Source of the DNA: Solirubrobacterales bacterium
GTDB lineage: Bacteria > Actinomycetota > Thermoleophilia > Solirubrobacterales > Solirubrobacteraceae
Assembly: GCA_013695395.1 (NCBI GenBank)
Contig: JACDAP010000461.1
Span: 1 to 12,529, forward strand
Reading direction: 5' to 3'
Length of the DNA: 12,529 bases
The notes under the pieces: generated by a model
The model's database searches: none
What the model was told of the DNA's origin: nothing
What the model saw: only the letters and a program-made list of their open reading frames with translations
Translations under genes and position numbers: made by a program
Shown here: in pieces, positions 1 to 7,424 of the stretch
How positions within the stretch are numbered: position 1 is the stretch's first letter
Layout: every line of letters begins with the position of its first letter

Positions 1-743
1 ACCGTATGCTCGGCGCGCGTCTGTGAGTCGCAGACACGGATCTCGACCGTGCCGAGGTTCGGGTGCGGTCGCACGTCGTACCACAGGTAGGTGTAATCGT
101 CCATCACCCCGCTTGAGACCATGAACTCGACCTGGCGCTCCCAGTCGTCCCAGTCGCGGTAGGCGGGCGGCATGCCGACGCGCGGAAACTGGCGGAAGAT
201 CGGCACGCGCGTCGACTGCAGGCCGGTCTGGTCACCGCGCCAAAACGGCGAGTTGGCGCTCAGCGCGAGCAGCACGGGGATGTGCACGCGCATTCCGTTG
301 GCGACGTGGATCGCCTTCTCCGGGTCGTCGACCCCGACGTGCACGTGCAGCCCGAAGATCAGCTCCTGCCTCGCGACGAACCGGAGCGCGTTGATGAGGT
401 CGCGGTAGCGCGGCCGCTGCACGATCCGCTGGTCCTCCCACATCGCGAACGGGTGGGTGCCCGCCGAGCCGATCGCCAGGCCCTGCTCGGAGGCGACCGC
501 GCGTACCTGGGCGCGGAGCGCCCGCAGCTCCGTGCCGGCCTCGGCCACGTCGCGGCACGGCTTGGTGGCGATCTCCAGCACGCTCTCCATGAGCTCGGGG
601 CGGATCTCGTCGTGCGGTGCGGCCTCGAGGAGCTTCTCGATCGCGGAGACGAGGTCGAACCGCTCGGTGTCCACGATCATGTGCTCCTCCTCGATGCCGA
701 TCGAGTACGGCCCGTGGGCGGAACCGGAGAAGGCGTGTTCCAT
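1..743 (-). CDS. YbdK-type carboxylate-amine ligase / glutamate-cysteine ligase, partial (3' end outside window)
   Basis: Family role: ATP-dependent ligation of glutamate to cysteine or a related amine, a cytoplasmic soluble enzyme of the GCS2/YbdK family. I translated 247 codons from the ATG at 743; the gene runs off the left edge, and the family is usually about 370 residues, so roughly two thirds is present. Seen: the N-terminal [10 protein letters not shown] motif (residues 16-25; the family has VGVEEEF-like sequence here), HVHVGV (133-138), SANSPFWRG (162-170) and [15 protein letters not shown] (222-236). These match the glutamate/ATP-grasp-like fold of this family. The start is supported by the EEE motif lying near the N-terminus and by a TAGGGT box 8 bases upstream. 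It is divergent from the aldolase gene with 83 bases between. The physiological substrate is uncertain: YbdK-type enzymes often have weak GCS activity, and in actinobacteria relatives include EgtA-like ligases. Confidence 0.9.
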   Translation of the reverse strand, partial: MEHAFSGSAHGPYSIGIEEEHMIVDTERFDLVSAIEKLLEAAPHDEIRPELMESVLEIATKPCRDVAEAGTELRALRAQVRAVASEQGLAIGSAGTHPFAMWEDQRIVQRPRYRDLINALRFVARQELIFGLHVHVGVDDPEKAIHVANGMRVHIPVLLALSANSPFWRGDQTGLQSTRVPIFRQFPRVGMPPAYRDWDDWERQVEFMVSSGVMDDYTYLWYDVRPHPNLGTVEIRVCDSQTRAEHT

Positions 744-767
744 CGCGCCGGACCCTACCCCGGCGCG
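744..767. repeat. 8-bp inverted repeat flanking the -10-like box of the ligase gene
   Basis: Arms CGCGCCGG (744-751) and CCGGCGCG (760-767) are perfect reverse complements separated by 8 bases. The loop holds the minus-strand TAGGGT hexamer (752-757), and one arm lies directly against the start codon of the ligase gene. It could be an operator. The GC-rich base composition makes an 8-bp repeat only moderately surprising. Confidence 0.5.
752..757 (-). promoter_or_regulatory. -10-like box TAGGGT, leaderless promoter candidate for the ligase gene
   Basis: TAGGGT on the minus strand ends 8 bases before the ATG at 743. No Shine-Dalgarno sequence is visible in between. A start of transcription 6-8 bases after the box would fall on or next to the A of ATG. 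No convincing -35 box. Confidence 0.45.
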
Positions 768-813
768 CCGGGACCACGCATCCGGCATGGAGCCGTCGGG
801 GCTCTGTGCCGGG

Positions 814-819
814 TAGGCT
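814..819 (+). promoter_or_regulatory. -10-like box TAGGCT, leaderless promoter candidate for the aldolase gene
   Basis: TAGGCT ends 7 bases before the ATG at 827. Only a weak purine stretch (GCAGG) lies between. The same arrangement is seen at several other starts in this window. No clear -35 box. Confidence 0.45.
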
Positions 820-826
820 CGCAGGC

Positions 827-1900
<1,074 letters not shown>

Positions 1901-1913
1901 CGCCCGCGGCACG

Positions 1914-1938
1914 GCCGGGGCTGCGACGCGGCCCCGGC
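1914..1938 (+). terminator. Hairpin after the aldolase gene
   Basis: Perfect 8-bp stem GCCGGGGC (1914-1921) with GCCCCGGC (1931-1938), loop of 9 bases, starting 14 bases after the aldolase stop codon. There is no T-tract after it, so it would be an atypical GC-rich terminator or 3'-end stabiliser. Confidence 0.5.
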
Positions 1939-1973
1939 GTCCCGCTTGCGCACGTCCGCGCGCGCTCCGCGTA

Positions 1974-2006
1974 AGAACGCGCCCGGTTCTGCGCAGTTGC
2001 TGCAAC
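1974..2006. promoter_or_regulatory. Two short palindromes upstream of the thermonuclease gene
   Basis: AGAAC-N7-GTTCT (1974-1990) is followed 5 bases later by GTTGC-T-GCAAC (1996-2006), 30-60 bases upstream of the -10-like box of the nuclease gene. The position would suit an operator, but no regulator can be named. Confidence 0.25.
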
Positions 2007-2035
2007 GCCGGGTGCACGCCGACCGCGGCGGCCCG

Positions 2036-2041
2036 TAGCGT
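2036..2041 (+). promoter_or_regulatory. -10-like box TAGCGT before the thermonuclease gene
   Basis: TAGCGT ends 9 bases before the ATG at 2051, and no Shine-Dalgarno sequence intervenes. This is the weakest match of the TA-SSS-T group because its G/C triplet is neither GGG nor CCC. No clear -35. Confidence 0.35.
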
Positions 2042-2050
2042 CGCCTCACG

Positions 2051-2560
2051 ATGTCGCTGCGCACCGCCCTGTTCCTCCTCGCCCTGGCCGCGGTGGCCGC
2101 CGGCTTCGGCGGGCAGCTCGGCGTGCTCGGGGAGGGCGGCGAGATCCCTGCCGGGGAGGGGGCGCTGGTCGAGCGGGTCGTCGATGGCGACACGATCAAG
2201 GTCCGCCTGGAGGGGCGCACCGAGACCGTCCGGTATATCGGCGTCGACACCCCGGAGACGAAGAAGCCGAACACCCCGGTTCAGTGCTACGGCAAGAACG
2301 CCTCGCAGGAGAACGAGCGGCTCGTGGAGGGCGAGCGCGTGGAGCTGGCGCCGGGTGTCGAGCCGCGCGACAGGTACGGCCGGATGCTCGCGTACGTGCG
2401 CCGCGAGCGCGACGGGCTCTTTGTCAACGAGGCGCTGCTGCGCGGCGGGTTCGCCACGACCCTGACGATCGCCCCGAACGATCGCTACGCACCCCGCTTC
2501 GCCGCGCTGGAGGCCGGCGCGCGTGCCTCGCGGAAGGGTCTGTGGGGCGTGTGCCGGTGA
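2051..2560 (+). CDS. Exported thermonuclease (staphylococcal nuclease-like, SNase domain)
   Basis: Predicted Ca-dependent phosphodiesterase acting on DNA/RNA outside the cytoplasm. The 169-residue product begins with a hydrophobic segment (about residues 5-20, LFLLALAAVAAGF after an Arg), either a Sec signal peptide or a membrane anchor. The SNase OB-fold domain fills residues 38-168. Seen: VVDGDTIKV (43-51), VRYIGVDTPET (60-70) and RDRYGRMLAYV (106-116). By alignment to staphylococcal nuclease (Arg35, Glu43, Arg87; Ca ligands Asp21, Asp40, Thr41), the counterparts are Arg61, Glu69, Arg111 and Asp47, Asp66, Thr67, so the catalytic set is complete. Two cysteines (79 and 168) could form a disulfide after export. 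The start ATG gives a sensible signal peptide. The next gene follows after 46 bases and has its own promoter-like box. Activity is likely; the biological role (nutrient scavenging or DNA turnover) is unknown. Confidence 0.93.
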   Translation: MSLRTALFLLALAAVAAGFGGQLGVLGEGGEIPAGEGALVERVVDGDTIKVRLEGRTETVRYIGVDTPETKKPNTPVQCYGKNASQENERLVEGERVELAPGVEPRDRYGRMLAYVRRERDGLFVNEALLRGGFATTLTIAPNDRYAPRFAALEAGARASRKGLWGVCR

Positions 2561-2594
2561 CCCTCCCGACCGTAACTTCGAGAGCGTTCTTAGG

Positions 2595-2600
2595 TACCCT
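2595..2600 (+). promoter_or_regulatory. -10-like box TACCCT before the small membrane protein gene
   Basis: TACCCT ends 6 bases before the ATG at 2607. It overlaps an alternative TAGGTA at 2591-2596. No Shine-Dalgarno sequence lies between the box and the start. Confidence 0.4.
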
Positions 2601-2606
2601 TGCACC

Positions 2607-2846
2607 ATGGCCGCCAGGGAGAGCCTCGCGCAGTTCGAGCAGGCCTTCGTCGAGGAGACCTACGCAGACCGCGAGCGGCGCGAGGCCGTCGCGCGGCAGG
2701 TCGCCGCCCGCGCAGACCAGCGACGCCGCCAAAAGGTCCATCGCCACGGCCGGTTCCGCTTCTTCATGCTCGTGCTCGTGCTGATCGCAACCGCCGCGCT
2801 GGTGACGGTCGCGATGTTCGAGACGCTGTACTACGTGATGGGCTGA
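2607..2846 (+). CDS. Small single-pass membrane protein, function unknown
   Basis: A 79-residue protein that I do not recognise. The first 50 residues are highly charged and probably helical (acidic, then Arg-rich: QRRRQKVHRHGRFR at about 40-53). They are followed by one membrane span, FFMLVLVLIATAALVTVAMF (about 54-73), and a very short tail ETLYYVMG. By the positive-inside rule the charged part should lie in the cytoplasm, with the tail outside. The open frame continues upstream to 2523 inside the nuclease gene; the ATG at 2607 is preferred because the TACCCT box lies directly upstream and the extension looks like shadow sequence. It is convergent with csrA, with 13 bases between the stop codons. 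It might scaffold or sense at the membrane, but nothing in the sequence shows this. Confidence 0.75.
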   Translation: MAARESLAQFEQAFVEETYADRERREAVARQVAARADQRRRQKVHRHGRFRFFMLVLVLIATAALVTVAMFETLYYVMG

Positions 2847-2852
2847 GTCCGC

Positions 2853-2868
2853 AGGCCCCTCAGGGCTT
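2853..2868. terminator. Short hairpin between convergent stop codons
   Basis: AGGCCC (2853-2858) can pair with GGGCTT (2863-2868), including one G-T pair, around a 4-base loop. It covers the csrA stop codon and follows the membrane-protein stop by 6 bases. It is short, with no T-tract; a bidirectional 3'-end signal is possible but weakly supported. Confidence 0.25.
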
Positions 2869-3099
2869 GGCGAGCTTCTCGAGCGCCGCGTCGACCTCGG
2901 GCTGGAACGAGCGCTCGGCGCCCGCGATCGCGCCCCGCTCGGCGACGATCTCGAGGTAGACCTCGTCGCGGTAGACCGGCACCGACCGCGGCGCGGTGAT
3001 GCCGACACGGACCTTCTCACCGGCCACCGAGAGGATCGAGATCTCGATGTCGTCGCCGATCATGATGCTCTGGTTCGCCTTGCGTGTCAGCACGAGCAC
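2860..3099 (-). CDS. csrA: CsrA/RsmA-type RNA-binding translational regulator
   Basis: Small dimeric protein that binds GGA motifs in 5' leaders of mRNAs and blocks or alters translation; in flagellated bacteria it is often antagonised by FliW. The product is 79 residues. Residues 1-50 match the family closely: MLVLTRKANQSIMIGDDIEI at the start, then AGEKVRVGITAPRSVPVYRDEVY (26-48). The RNA-contacting residues Leu4, Arg6 and Arg44 are present. Residues 51-79 form a longer, probably helical tail (EIVAERGAIAGAERSFQPEVDAALEKLAKP region) than the 61-residue E. coli protein has. The start is GTG at 3099, supported by a strong GAGGAGG 9 bases upstream and by the conserved MLVLTRK N-terminus. No fliW or flagellar gene lies in the window. 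A GGA-rich leader suggests autoregulation. Confidence 0.95.
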   Translation of the reverse strand: MLVLTRKANQSIMIGDDIEISILSVAGEKVRVGITAPRSVPVYRDEVYLEIVAERGAIAGAERSFQPEVDAALEKLAKP

Positions 3100-3108
3100 G
3101 TGGAAGCG

Positions 3109-3123
3109 CCTCCTCTATCCCTG
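3109..3123 (-). promoter_or_regulatory. csrA ribosome binding site with overlapping GGA motifs (possible CsrA autoregulatory site)
   Basis: On the minus strand GAGGAGG (3109-3115) is an almost perfect Shine-Dalgarno sequence 9 bases before the GTG. Just upstream is CAGGGAT (3117-3123), which contains the C-A-R-GGAU core of the CsrA consensus RUACARGGAUGU. The Shine-Dalgarno sequence supplies a second GGA. CsrA bound here would cover the ribosome site. Binding is inferred. Confidence 0.5.
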
Positions 3124-3231
3124 ATTGTCGGAGCACCGCGCGGGGGCACGGGGATGAACGTCCACTCTGGCAGCGACGGCGGCTCGGTGCAAGCACGCAG
3201 GGGGAAGCGAAGAGCCATCGGCTCGGTGCGT

Positions 3232-3237
3232 TAGGGT
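3232..3237 (+). promoter_or_regulatory. -10-like box TAGGGT before the 198-residue HTH-like gene
   Basis: TAGGGT ends 10 bases before the ATG at 3248. No Shine-Dalgarno sequence lies between. It overlaps the 13-base palindrome at 3235-3247. Confidence 0.45.
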
Positions 3238-3247
3238 CCCGCGGACC
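3235..3247. promoter_or_regulatory. Palindrome GGTCC-CGC-GGACC between -10-like box and start codon
   Basis: Perfect 5-bp arms with a 3-base centre, ending on the base before the ATG of the HTH-like gene and overlapping the last three bases of its -10-like box. The placement is that of an operator, and the adjacent gene encodes a possible DNA-binding protein, so autoregulation is conceivable. Arms this short can occur by chance. Confidence 0.3.
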
Positions 3248-3844
3248 ATGGCTCGCCGCTCTTTGCGCCCGCAACTCAACCAGATCCGCACCTGGGTCCA
3301 GCAAGGCCGAACGGACGCGTGGATCGCGCACCAGCTCGAGGTCACCGTTCAGCAGATCGACACGTTCAAGAAGGAGAACGAGCTCGCGCCCGCCGAGACC
3401 GAGGATGGCGGCGCGCCCGATCCGGCGAGCTTCGACGAGGACATCGACCTGCGCGCACAGGACGACGAGCTGATCGCCGTGGAGCTCGAGAAGGCCGAGG
3501 CGGAGCGCCAGGAGCGCGAGGCCCAGGAGGAGAAGGAGCGCGAGGAGAAGGCCGCGGCCAAGGCCGCTGAGGCCAAGCGCCGCGAGGAGGCCGGCGAGGA
3601 GCCCGAGGAGGAAGAGCCCGCTCCGCGTCGCCGCGGCCGCCGAGGCGGCCGGGGGCGTGCGCGCCGCAGCACCGGGCCGCTGGAAGGGACCTTCGACCAC
3701 GGCGAGGATGGCTACGGCCTGTGGCTCGATCCTGCCGTCGCCGACGACGCCGTCTACGCAGAGCACTGGGCCGGCCACCGGCCGGTCGTCGTCACCGTGG
3801 AGGAGGACCAGATCGTCATCCGCCGCGCCGGCGAGGACGACTGA
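3248..3844 (+). CDS. Unrecognised HTH-like / charged coiled-coil protein
   Basis: A 198-residue cytoplasmic protein without a family I can name. It has three visible parts. Residues 1-45 (RPQLNQIRTWVQQGRTDAWI... then VTVQQIDTFKKENEL) look like a homeodomain-like helix-turn-helix, with a Q-G-R turn and a following recognition-type helix. Residues about 58-125 are extremely charged (runs of Glu, Lys, Arg, Ala), probably coiled coil, ending in an acidic EEPEEEEP stretch. Next comes an Arg/Gly-rich patch, RRRGRRGGRGRARR (126-139), which could bind nucleic acid. Residues 142-198 form a small domain rich in aromatic and beta-type residues (GTFDHGEDGYGLWLDP, then HRPVVVTVEEDQIVIRR). The layout suggests a nucleic-acid-associated or regulatory protein, but that is inference only. 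The gene starts divergently from csrA with 148 bases between. Codon use looks native (high G/C at third positions). Confidence 0.8.
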   Translation: MARRSLRPQLNQIRTWVQQGRTDAWIAHQLEVTVQQIDTFKKENELAPAETEDGGAPDPASFDEDIDLRAQDDELIAVELEKAEAERQEREAQEEKEREEKAAAKAAEAKRREEAGEEPEEEEPAPRRRGRRGGRGRARRSTGPLEGTFDHGEDGYGLWLDPAVADDAVYAEHWAGHRPVVVTVEEDQIVIRRAGEDD

Positions 3845-3849
3845 GCGAG

Positions 3850-3880
3850 CGCCGCGGCCGCCGCCCCGGCGACCGCGGCG
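3850..3880. terminator. Hairpin between convergent genes
   Basis: Perfect 8-bp arms CGCCGCGG (3850-3857) and CCGCGGCG (3873-3880) around a 15-base GC-rich loop. It fills most of the 49-base gap between the stop codons of the HTH-like gene and the 109-residue gene, so it could stop transcription in both directions. There is no T-tract on either side. Confidence 0.45.
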
Positions 3881-3893
3881 ACTTCGCGGAGGG

Positions 3894-4223
3894 TCAACCG
3901 TCGGGGTCGAGGCGACGGCCGCCCGCGAAGTCCTGCGCCTCACGGACGTAGCGGGCGAAGGCGGCGTCGGTGGTGACCCGCGGATCCCAGGCCCACGGCG
4001 CCCCGGGAGCGATCGCGTAGGCGAGGTCGAGGCACCAGCTGATGTCTGCGTCGTAGAGCGCGACGAGCTCGTCCACGGTGAAGGTCGAGCCCAGCCGTCG
4101 GCGCAGCTCGGCGACGAGCCCGTCCACGACGCGGTCGACCGCGGTCGTCTGGTCGGGCGAGAGGCCGGCGGCCCGGCGCTCACCCGCCCTCCAGGTCTGT
4201 GCGACGAGCTCGAACGAGACCAC
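3894..4223 (-). CDS. Conserved-looking hypothetical protein, 109 residues
   Basis: I do not recognise the family. The protein is soluble, with no signal peptide or membrane segment. Residues 5-55 look all-helical (AQTWRAGERRAAGLSPDQTTAVDRVVDGLVAELRRRLG), followed by FTVDELVALYDADISWCLDLAYAIAP (48-73), and a C-terminal helix FARYVREAQDFAGGRRLDPDG (89-109). The start is GTG at 4223, supported by a TACCCT box 6 bases upstream. It lies 56 bases downstream of the FtsB/DivIC-type gene on the same strand, so it may be read through from there, but the promoter-like box suggests independent transcription. In mycobacteria a DUF501 gene follows divIC; I see no similarity I could defend to that family. 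Confidence 0.78.
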   Translation of the reverse strand: MVSFELVAQTWRAGERRAAGLSPDQTTAVDRVVDGLVAELRRRLGSTFTVDELVALYDADISWCLDLAYAIAPGAPWAWDPRVTTDAAFARYVREAQDFAGGRRLDPDG

Positions 4224-4229
4224 GGCCGC

Positions 4230-4235
4230 AGGGTA
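4230..4235 (-). promoter_or_regulatory. -10-like box TACCCT before the 109-residue gene
   Basis: On the minus strand TACCCT ends 6 bases before the GTG at 4223. No Shine-Dalgarno sequence is present. It sits between short 5-bp complementary arms GCCGC (4225-4229) and GCGGC (4239-4243), a weaker version of the layout seen at mazG. Confidence 0.4.
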
Positions 4236-4279
4236 GTGGCGGCACCCGCCGTTCGGCGCCGGACCCGCGACGGGAGGAC

Positions 4280-4657
4280 TCAGGGGCCCGTGGGGAGGCC
4301 CTCGACCACGAACGGGCGCTCACCGGGGCGGACCATCCCGAGCCGGCGCGCCTCGGCCTCCAGCGCCCCACCGTGCTCGAGCGCCTCACGACGGGCGCGC
4401 AGCTCGGTGTTCTCGCGGCGCAGCTGCTCCACCTCGGCGCGGCGCGTTCCGGCCTCGCCACGGGCCGACCAGAAGCCGGTCAGCGGCCGGACGTAGAGCA
4501 GGGCCATCCCGACCAGCACGACGAGAATCGCCATCCGGCCGATCCGATCCCAGCGGATCCGCGACCCACCGCCCGTCAGCACCTGCGGCCGTGGCCTCGG
4601 CGCCCGCGGCGTGCCGGTGACCGCGTACGGGTCGATGCGGCGCTGGGCAGGGGCCAT
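4280..4657 (-). CDS. FtsB/DivIC-type septum formation initiator protein
   Basis: Bitopic divisome protein; in the family it forms a complex with FtsL and FtsQ/DivIB and activates septal wall synthesis. The 125-residue product has a basic, Pro-rich cytoplasmic N-terminus (1-39), one membrane span, MAILVVLVGMALLYV (about 42-56), and an extracytoplasmic coiled coil EVEQLRRENTELRARREALE (about 73-93). A short conserved end GALEAEARRLGMVRPGERPFVV follows, typical of this family (the A-R-x-L-G-M-V-x-P-G-E motif). The start is uncertain: ATG at 4657 is preferred, while a GTG at 4720 would add 21 residues; neither has a good Shine-Dalgarno sequence. The position after eno matches the actinobacterial eno-divIC order, but here a convergent gene separates them, so it must have its own promoter in 4658-4789. 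Confidence 0.9.
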   Translation of the reverse strand: MAPAQRRIDPYAVTGTPRAPRPRPQVLTGGGSRIRWDRIGRMAILVVLVGMALLYVRPLTGFWSARGEAGTRRAEVEQLRRENTELRARREALEHGGALEAEARRLGMVRPGERPFVVEGLPTGP

Positions 4658-4754
4658 GAAGCCGCTTTTCGCCGCGACCTCGGCGGCTCCTCCCCGGTGC
4701 AAGGTCGTTCCCGTCCTCACCGGCGCTCGAGGACGCGTCGCGCGCTGGAGACGA

Positions 4755-4799
4755 GTTTGACGCCCTGTCAGCCGGGAACAGTGTCAACCATGGTCAAAC
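4755..4799. promoter_or_regulatory. Cluster of GTCAA/TTGAC elements between divergent ftsB-like and secreted-protein genes
   Basis: GTTTGAC (4755-4761) and GTCAAAC (4793-4799) are inverted copies. TGAC-N5-GTCA (4758-4770) is a palindrome, and GTCAA repeats at 4783 and 4793, 10 bases apart. The minus strand reads TTGACA at 4787-4782, a perfect -35 hexamer for the ftsB-like gene, and the plus strand reads TTGACG at 4757-4762. No good -10 box is visible for either direction, so these could be operator half-sites rather than promoters. Confidence 0.35.
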
Positions 4800-5332
4800 G
4801 CGGTTGCACCACTCTGGCCCTCGCCGGCTGCCTCCTCGCCGGTGCCGTCGGCCCTTCGGTGGCCGCGGCGGCCGACTCGGTCAGCGGCGACGGTGCCGTC
4901 AACGAGTTCGGCGTGTTCAAGACGAAGCTCGTGATCTCCGCGAGCAGCGGCTCGAACGGCGAGAACCCCTCCGGCCGGGCCAGCGGGCAAGCGCTGCTCG
5001 GCGGCCCGGCCTTCGACTCCGGCGACGCCCTCTTCGGCGCGGCGCCCGCGGTCCCGATGTCCTTCTCCGGCAAGGTGACCTGCCTGAGCGTCAAGGGCAA
5101 CAAGGCGGTCGTCAAGTACGGCTTCGACGAGAGTGCCGATCCGGCTTTCCTGAAGGACGGCGGGATCGAGGTCTTCATCACCGACAACGGCGTCGGCCGC
5201 AACGACACCGTCGGGTTCCTGCCCCCCCAGGACGCCGTGACCTGGCAGCTGACCGACCCCACGCGCTGCGACCCGCTCGACTTCTCGCCCTTCCAGGTGC
5301 GCGCTGGCGACTTCAGCGTCACGGACGGCTGA
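4790..5332 (+). CDS. Secreted protein of unknown function
   Basis: A 180-residue protein with a clear Sec signal peptide: MVKRG, hydrophobic core TLALAGCLLAGAVG, then a small-residue cleavage zone (SVAAAA before DSV, around residue 28). There is no lipobox followed by Cys at the cleavage site. The mature part looks all-beta: GDGAVNEFGVFKTKLVISAS (34-53), SGSNGENPSGRASG (54-67), MSFSGKVTCLSVKGNKAVVKYGF (90-112) and FITDNGVGRNDTVGFLP. The combination of a SG-x-GENPSG motif with a VTCLxVxGNxAVV strand is one I associate with uncharacterised secreted proteins of Solirubrobacterales (recall, unchecked). Two cysteines in the mature part (about 98 and 164) could form a disulfide. It is convergent with eno and divergent from the ftsB-like gene, interrupting an otherwise conserved gene order. 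The frame is open upstream to 4199, but only the ATG at 4790 gives a signal peptide. Confidence 0.82.
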   Translation: MVKRGCTTLALAGCLLAGAVGPSVAAAADSVSGDGAVNEFGVFKTKLVISASSGSNGENPSGRASGQALLGGPAFDSGDALFGAAPAVPMSFSGKVTCLSVKGNKAVVKYGFDESADPAFLKDGGIEVFITDNGVGRNDTVGFLPPQDAVTWQLTDPTRCDPLDFSPFQVRAGDFSVTDG

Positions 5333-5351
5333 ACAGCCCTCCCGCCCAGGT

Positions 5352-7382
<2,031 letters not shown>

Positions 7383-7387
<5 letters not shown>

Positions 7388-7413
7388 GGCGGCGAGGGTA
7401 CCGCCGCCATGCC
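7383..7413. repeat. Perfect 12-bp inverted repeat covering the mazG start codon, with a promoter-like box in the loop
   Basis: Arms GGCATGGCGGCG (7383-7394) and CGCCGCCATGCC (7402-7413) are exact reverse complements around the 7-base loop AGGGTAC. On the mRNA (minus) strand the loop contains TACCCT and the 3' arm contains the mazG ATG. In mRNA read through from the lipoprotein gene (stop codon 12 bases before the repeat) this would be a very stable hairpin enclosing the start codon. It could also serve as a terminator of that gene, though no T-tract follows. Confidence 0.85.
7395..7400 (-). promoter_or_regulatory. -10-like box TACCCT before mazG
   Basis: TACCCT on the minus strand ends 7 bases before the mazG ATG, the same spacing as at the aldolase and lipoprotein genes. 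No Shine-Dalgarno sequence is present. The matching -35 region (about 7418-7423) is poor. Confidence 0.45.
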
Positions 7414-7424
7414 GTCTCGCTGAG

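Noticed and set aside
1975..1989. Possible SOS (LexA) box from GAAC ... GTTC upstream of the nuclease gene
   Set aside because: The actinobacterial/Bacillus LexA site needs four bases between GAAC and GTTC; here there are seven.
3017..4183. Minus-strand open frame of 388 codons opposite the HTH-like gene and overlapping csrA
   Set aside because: It overlaps csrA in another frame and its Leu/Arg/Ala-rich product is a shadow of the coiled-coil region on the other strand.
4199..4789. N-terminal extension of the secreted-protein frame back to 4199
   Set aside because: It lies opposite the ftsB-like gene, lacks any domain, and would bury the clear signal peptide that starts at 4790.
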